Shown: positions 12,478 through 15,054 of the stretch, piece by piece
How positions within the stretch are numbered: position 1 is the stretch's first letter
Layout of the letters: the number at the start of each line of letters is the position of its first letter
NCBI GenBank assembly: GCA_002399565.1
Contig: DHDW01000016.1
Coordinates: 1 to 15,054, forward strand
DNA length: 15,054 nt
Direction of reading: 5' to 3'
Origin: Bacteroidales bacterium UBA4866
Lineage (GTDB): Bacteria > Bacteroidota > Bacteroidia > Bacteroidales > P3
The notes under the pieces: generated by a model
Seen by the model: the letters and a program-made list of their open reading frames with translations, nothing else
The model's database searches: none
Told to the model about the DNA's origin: nothing
Program-made: the position numbers and the translations under genes

Positions 12478-15054
12478 CTAATCAATTTGTTGTGTTTGAA
12501 GTTTGTTTTTCTCTCTCATTAGTTTTCTTTCTTTAATTTTATCAGCTCTAACAAATATAAGCCAATATGAAACAGGAAGAACAGTAATAATTAATAGCAT
12601 AGAAATTATTGTTCCAAAGAAAATTACAGAACCCATAGGAGACCATAAAACACTACCTCCAAGAATCATTGGAATAACTCCCATGGAAGCAGCAGCAGAG
12701 GTTAAGAAGATTGGACGCATTCTTCTTTTAGCAGAATTTAAAGCAGCATCATAAACATTCATCCCTTCTTTTCTTAATTCCTCAGCATAGTCAAGCATAA
12801 TTATTCCATTCCTAACCACAATACCCATCAAACTAACAATTCCCAAAATAGCAGTAACGCTAAGTTCCAATCCCATAACCCAAATTCCAAAGGCAGCTCC
12901 AAACAAACATAGAGTTACTGAAAGGAGAATAAGTAAGGCTAAATTGATTTTCTTGAAATGGAAAAGAAGAATGAAGAATATAATTAGAATAGCAATAATA
13001 AGTCCATAAATAATCTGAATAAGAAATTCAGAATCAGCCTCTGCAGCTCCACCCACTTCATAGGTAATCCCCTTTGGAAGTTTTACTTTATCAATCTCTT
13101 TAATAACATCTTTTGTAACCTCAGAAGCAACTGTTCCTCTTTTTATGTCAGACTGAAGAGAAATAGAATTAATACCATTCCTATGAACAATATTACCTTC
13201 ATTCCAATCGGGTTTTACTTCAGCAATTTGTCTAAGAGCCACAGCAGAGGCACCACCCCAAGCAGAAATATATTCATTAGAAATATCATTGAAATTAGTT
13301 GAGTGATTTCTGTCACTTTTCAAAACAACACTCATAGGATAGTCTTTATCCCAAATGGTTGTAATAGGAATACCGCTACTATATTTCATAGCCATATTCA
13401 AAGCAACAGATGTTCTATTTATACCCAAACGACTAATTTCATCCTCATTCAAACTAATTGAAACCCCAGAAAGCTGTTCTTCATTATTACTTTGAACTAA
13501 GGTTAATGCATCAACTTTTTCCATAGCTTTTTTAATCTCTTCAGAAGCAGTCTTTAGGTCTTTTTTATTATCTCCCTTAAGTCTTATTTCAATTGGATAA
13601 GTTGCAACAGAATACTCTAACTGTTTGAGACGAACTTTTGCATTAGGGAAATGATTCAAATACTTATCTGTGTACTCATCAAGCATATCCTCAGTATCAT
13701 CATTGCTCTTAGTGTTTACAATAAATTGAGCATAATTATTCCCTGGAAGCTGGGGAGCATATAAAGCATGAAAACGAGGAGAGCCTTCTCCAATAAATGC
13801 AGTTACAGAAACTACTCTTTTGTCTTTCTTCAAAATGGTTTCAACACTATCAGCAACTTGTTCAGTTTGGTCAATAGAAGAACCTTTAGGCAAATAGATT
13901 TCAACAGCAAATTGGTTTCTTTGAGCATAAGGTAAAATACGCATAGGTAAAATACCAAACATCATAATGGCTCCAAGAATAACAGAGCTTACACCTATAA
14001 TTATAACTTTCTTTGGATTCTTAAAACATTTCTCAATCAAAACATCGTAATACTTTTGAATGTAATCAAGAAAGTTTTTCCTTTTAGCCTTTTCGTTGTC
14101 TTTAAATTTTAGTCTATTGCCCTTAAATCCTGTTTTGATAAAGAAAAATTGCATATAAGGAATAAGTAAAAGAGCAACCAAAAGAGAAATGGCTAATATA
14201 ATAGTGATAGCCCAAGGAAAGGAAACTAAGAAGTCATTAATTGTACCACTTGTGGTAATAAGGAAAGGGAAGAAGGTAATGGAAATAGCAAGAGTTGCAG
14301 AGAAAATGGAAGGGAAAAACTCCTTAGCACTATGAATTGAAGCATGCCAACGGTCTTCACCCTTATCAAGTTTTTCCATATAGCAGTCAATAATTACAAT
14401 TGAGTTATCCACAATCATTCCCAATGTTGCAATTAGTGCAGCCAGAGTAACAGTGTTCAGCTCAAATCCACAAGCAAAGAAAATTCCTAAAGCAATAAAA
14501 ATAGAAATAGGAATTGTTGAAGCTGCAACAGAAGCAACTCTAAGAGGCATAAGGAGAATTACTACAAGAATTACAGCCAAAATAGCAATAAGCAATTCTT
14601 TTAAAAAAGTAGAAACACTATCTCCAACAACTTGCGATTGATCGGTAATCTTATACAAAACAACATCGTCGGGCAAAGTTTTTTCAAATTCTTTTAGAAT
14701 CTTATTTACATCCTTTCCCATTTGAACAATATTATAACCTTCTCTCATTTCCATTGAAAGCAAAATACAGTTCTTGCCGTTATTAGTTATATGATTATTG
14801 CCATCAGGATATTCTCTAACAATTCGAGCAATATCTTTTAGTTTAATATTGTTTCCCATAGGGTCAGAGTAAACAACTTGCTCAGAAATATCATGTTCGC
14901 AATTATATGCACTCTTAATATGAATAGGAGCAATGTATTTAGGATTTTTTATTGATCCGCTCACCGTTGTAAATCCTTGTGAAAAGAGATTTGCTGCAAG
15001 GGTTGAGTTGTTGATTGCGTAAAGAGCTAACTTATCTTGATTTATATAAACACT
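12478..15054 (-). CDS. RND efflux permease (AcrB/HAE-like), 5' end cut by window edge
   Basis: The frame is open to the last base of the window, so the N-terminal part of the protein is missing; 858 codons are visible, against about 1,000-1,050 for the family. A GTG at 14964 is an internal valine, not a start: the in-frame residues upstream (QDKLALYAINNSTLAANLFSQG) match the porter-domain segment normally found there. The visible part has the first block of membrane helices (about 14620-14130) with GMIVDNSIVIID, where the proton-relay Asp is followed by Asn as in many HAE-type pumps. A second periplasmic porter domain follows, with IEIRLKGDNKKDL, and then the last helix block (about 13020-12540) with MGIVVRNGIIMLDYAEELR. 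It would use proton flow to export drugs, metals or lipids; the substrate is unknown. It is followed directly by the outer-membrane channel gene. Confidence 0.92.
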   Translation of the reverse strand, partial: SVYINQDKLALYAINNSTLAANLFSQGFTTVSGSIKNPKYIAPIHIKSAYNCEHDISEQVVYSDPMGNNIKLKDIARIVREYPDGNNHITNNGKNCILLSMEMREGYNIVQMGKDVNKILKEFEKTLPDDVVLYKITDQSQVVGDSVSTFLKELLIAILAVILVVILLMPLRVASVAASTIPISIFIALGIFFACGFELNTVTLAALIATLGMIVDNSIVIIDCYMEKLDKGEDRWHASIHSAKEFFPSIFSATLAISITFFPFLITTSGTINDFLVSFPWAITIILAISLLVALLLIPYMQFFFIKTGFKGNRLKFKDNEKAKRKNFLDYIQKYYDVLIEKCFKNPKKVIIIGVSSVILGAIMMFGILPMRILPYAQRNQFAVEIYLPKGSSIDQTEQVADSVETILKKDKRVVSVTAFIGEGSPRFHALYAPQLPGNNYAQFIVNTKSNDDTEDMLDEYTDKYLNHFPNAKVRLKQLEYSVATYPIEIRLKGDNKKDLKTASEEIKKAMEKVDALTLVQSNNEEQLSGVSISLNEDEISRLGINRTSVALNMAMKYSSGIPITTIWDKDYPMSVVLKSDRNHSTNFNDISNEYISAWGGASAVALRQIAEVKPDWNEGNIVHRNGINSISLQSDIKRGTVASEVTKDVIKEIDKVKLPKGITYEVGGAAEADSEFLIQIIYGLIIAILIIFFILLFHFKKINLALLILLSVTLCLFGAAFGIWVMGLELSVTAILGIVSLMGIVVRNGIIMLDYAEELRKEGMNVYDAALNSAKRRMRPIFLTSAAASMGVIPMILGGSVLWSPMGSVIFFGTIISMLLIITVLPVSYWLIFVRADKIKERKLMREKNKLQTQQID

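Noticed and set aside
14962..14964. GTG as the start of the RND permease gene
   Set aside because: The frame stays open to the window edge and the upstream residues read like RND porter domain, so the GTG is an internal valine of a truncated gene.

Overview
The window is low-GC DNA whose genes all read on the minus strand. It most likely comes from an anaerobic, amino-acid-fermenting member of the Bacteroidota (Bacteroidales-like). Three things suggest this: candidate promoters carry the Bacteroidota -7 element TAnnTTTG (TATCTTTG twice), Shine-Dalgarno sequences are mostly weak or absent, and the one clear lipoprotein has a charged stretch right after the lipid-bearing Cys, like a surface-export signal. 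The taxonomic call is inference; no rRNA or other marker is present.

Layout in the direction of transcription (right to left). (1) 15054-11176: the end of an efflux operon, an RND inner-membrane permease cut by the window edge, followed three bases later by a TolC-type outer-membrane channel. (2) 11175-10945: an intergenic control region with an AT-rich hairpin or dyad, a TATCTTTG promoter candidate and short tandem repeats in the presumed leader. (3) 10944-7376: kamD, a small lipoprotein gene, kamE and a CoA-transferase beta subunit gene, tightly packed. (4) 7375-7205: an AT-rich spacer with three 21-bp tandem units, one of them a perfect dyad. (5) 7204-1793: thiolase, MaoC-type enoyl-CoA hydratase, FabG-type reductase, acyl-CoA dehydrogenase, EtfB and EtfA, closed by a strong intrinsic terminator at 1731-1765; a weaker terminator-like hairpin lies between the reductase and the dehydrogenase genes. 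(6) 1668-74: a DUF5131 (phage Gp37/Gp68-like) gene and a secreted TPR protein, with their own promoter candidates.

The core (regions 3 and 5) is part of a lysine-to-butyrate/acetate fermentation cluster. KamDE (adenosylcobalamin- and PLP-dependent) moves the terminal amino group of beta-lysine to give 3,5-diaminohexanoate. Enzymes not in this window (Kdd, Kce, Kal) would take this to acetoacetate and crotonyl-CoA. Bcd with EtfAB reduces crotonyl-CoA to butyryl-CoA, the CoA-transferase moves CoA from butyryl-CoA to acetoacetate, and thiolase splits acetoacetyl-CoA to acetyl-CoA. The FabG/MaoC pair adds an apparent (R)-3-hydroxybutyryl-CoA branch joining acetoacetyl-CoA and crotonyl-CoA, so the cell could run more carbon to butyrate. 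Lysine 2,3-aminomutase (KamA), Kdd, Kce, Kal, the CoA-transferase alpha subunit and an Rnf complex are not seen here.

No CRISPR array, rRNA, tRNA, insertion sequence or integrase was recognised. The most unusual points are the lipoprotein gene wedged between the two aminomutase subunit genes, the 21-bp iteron array upstream of the thiolase, and the (R)-specific branch inside a lysine pathway operon.
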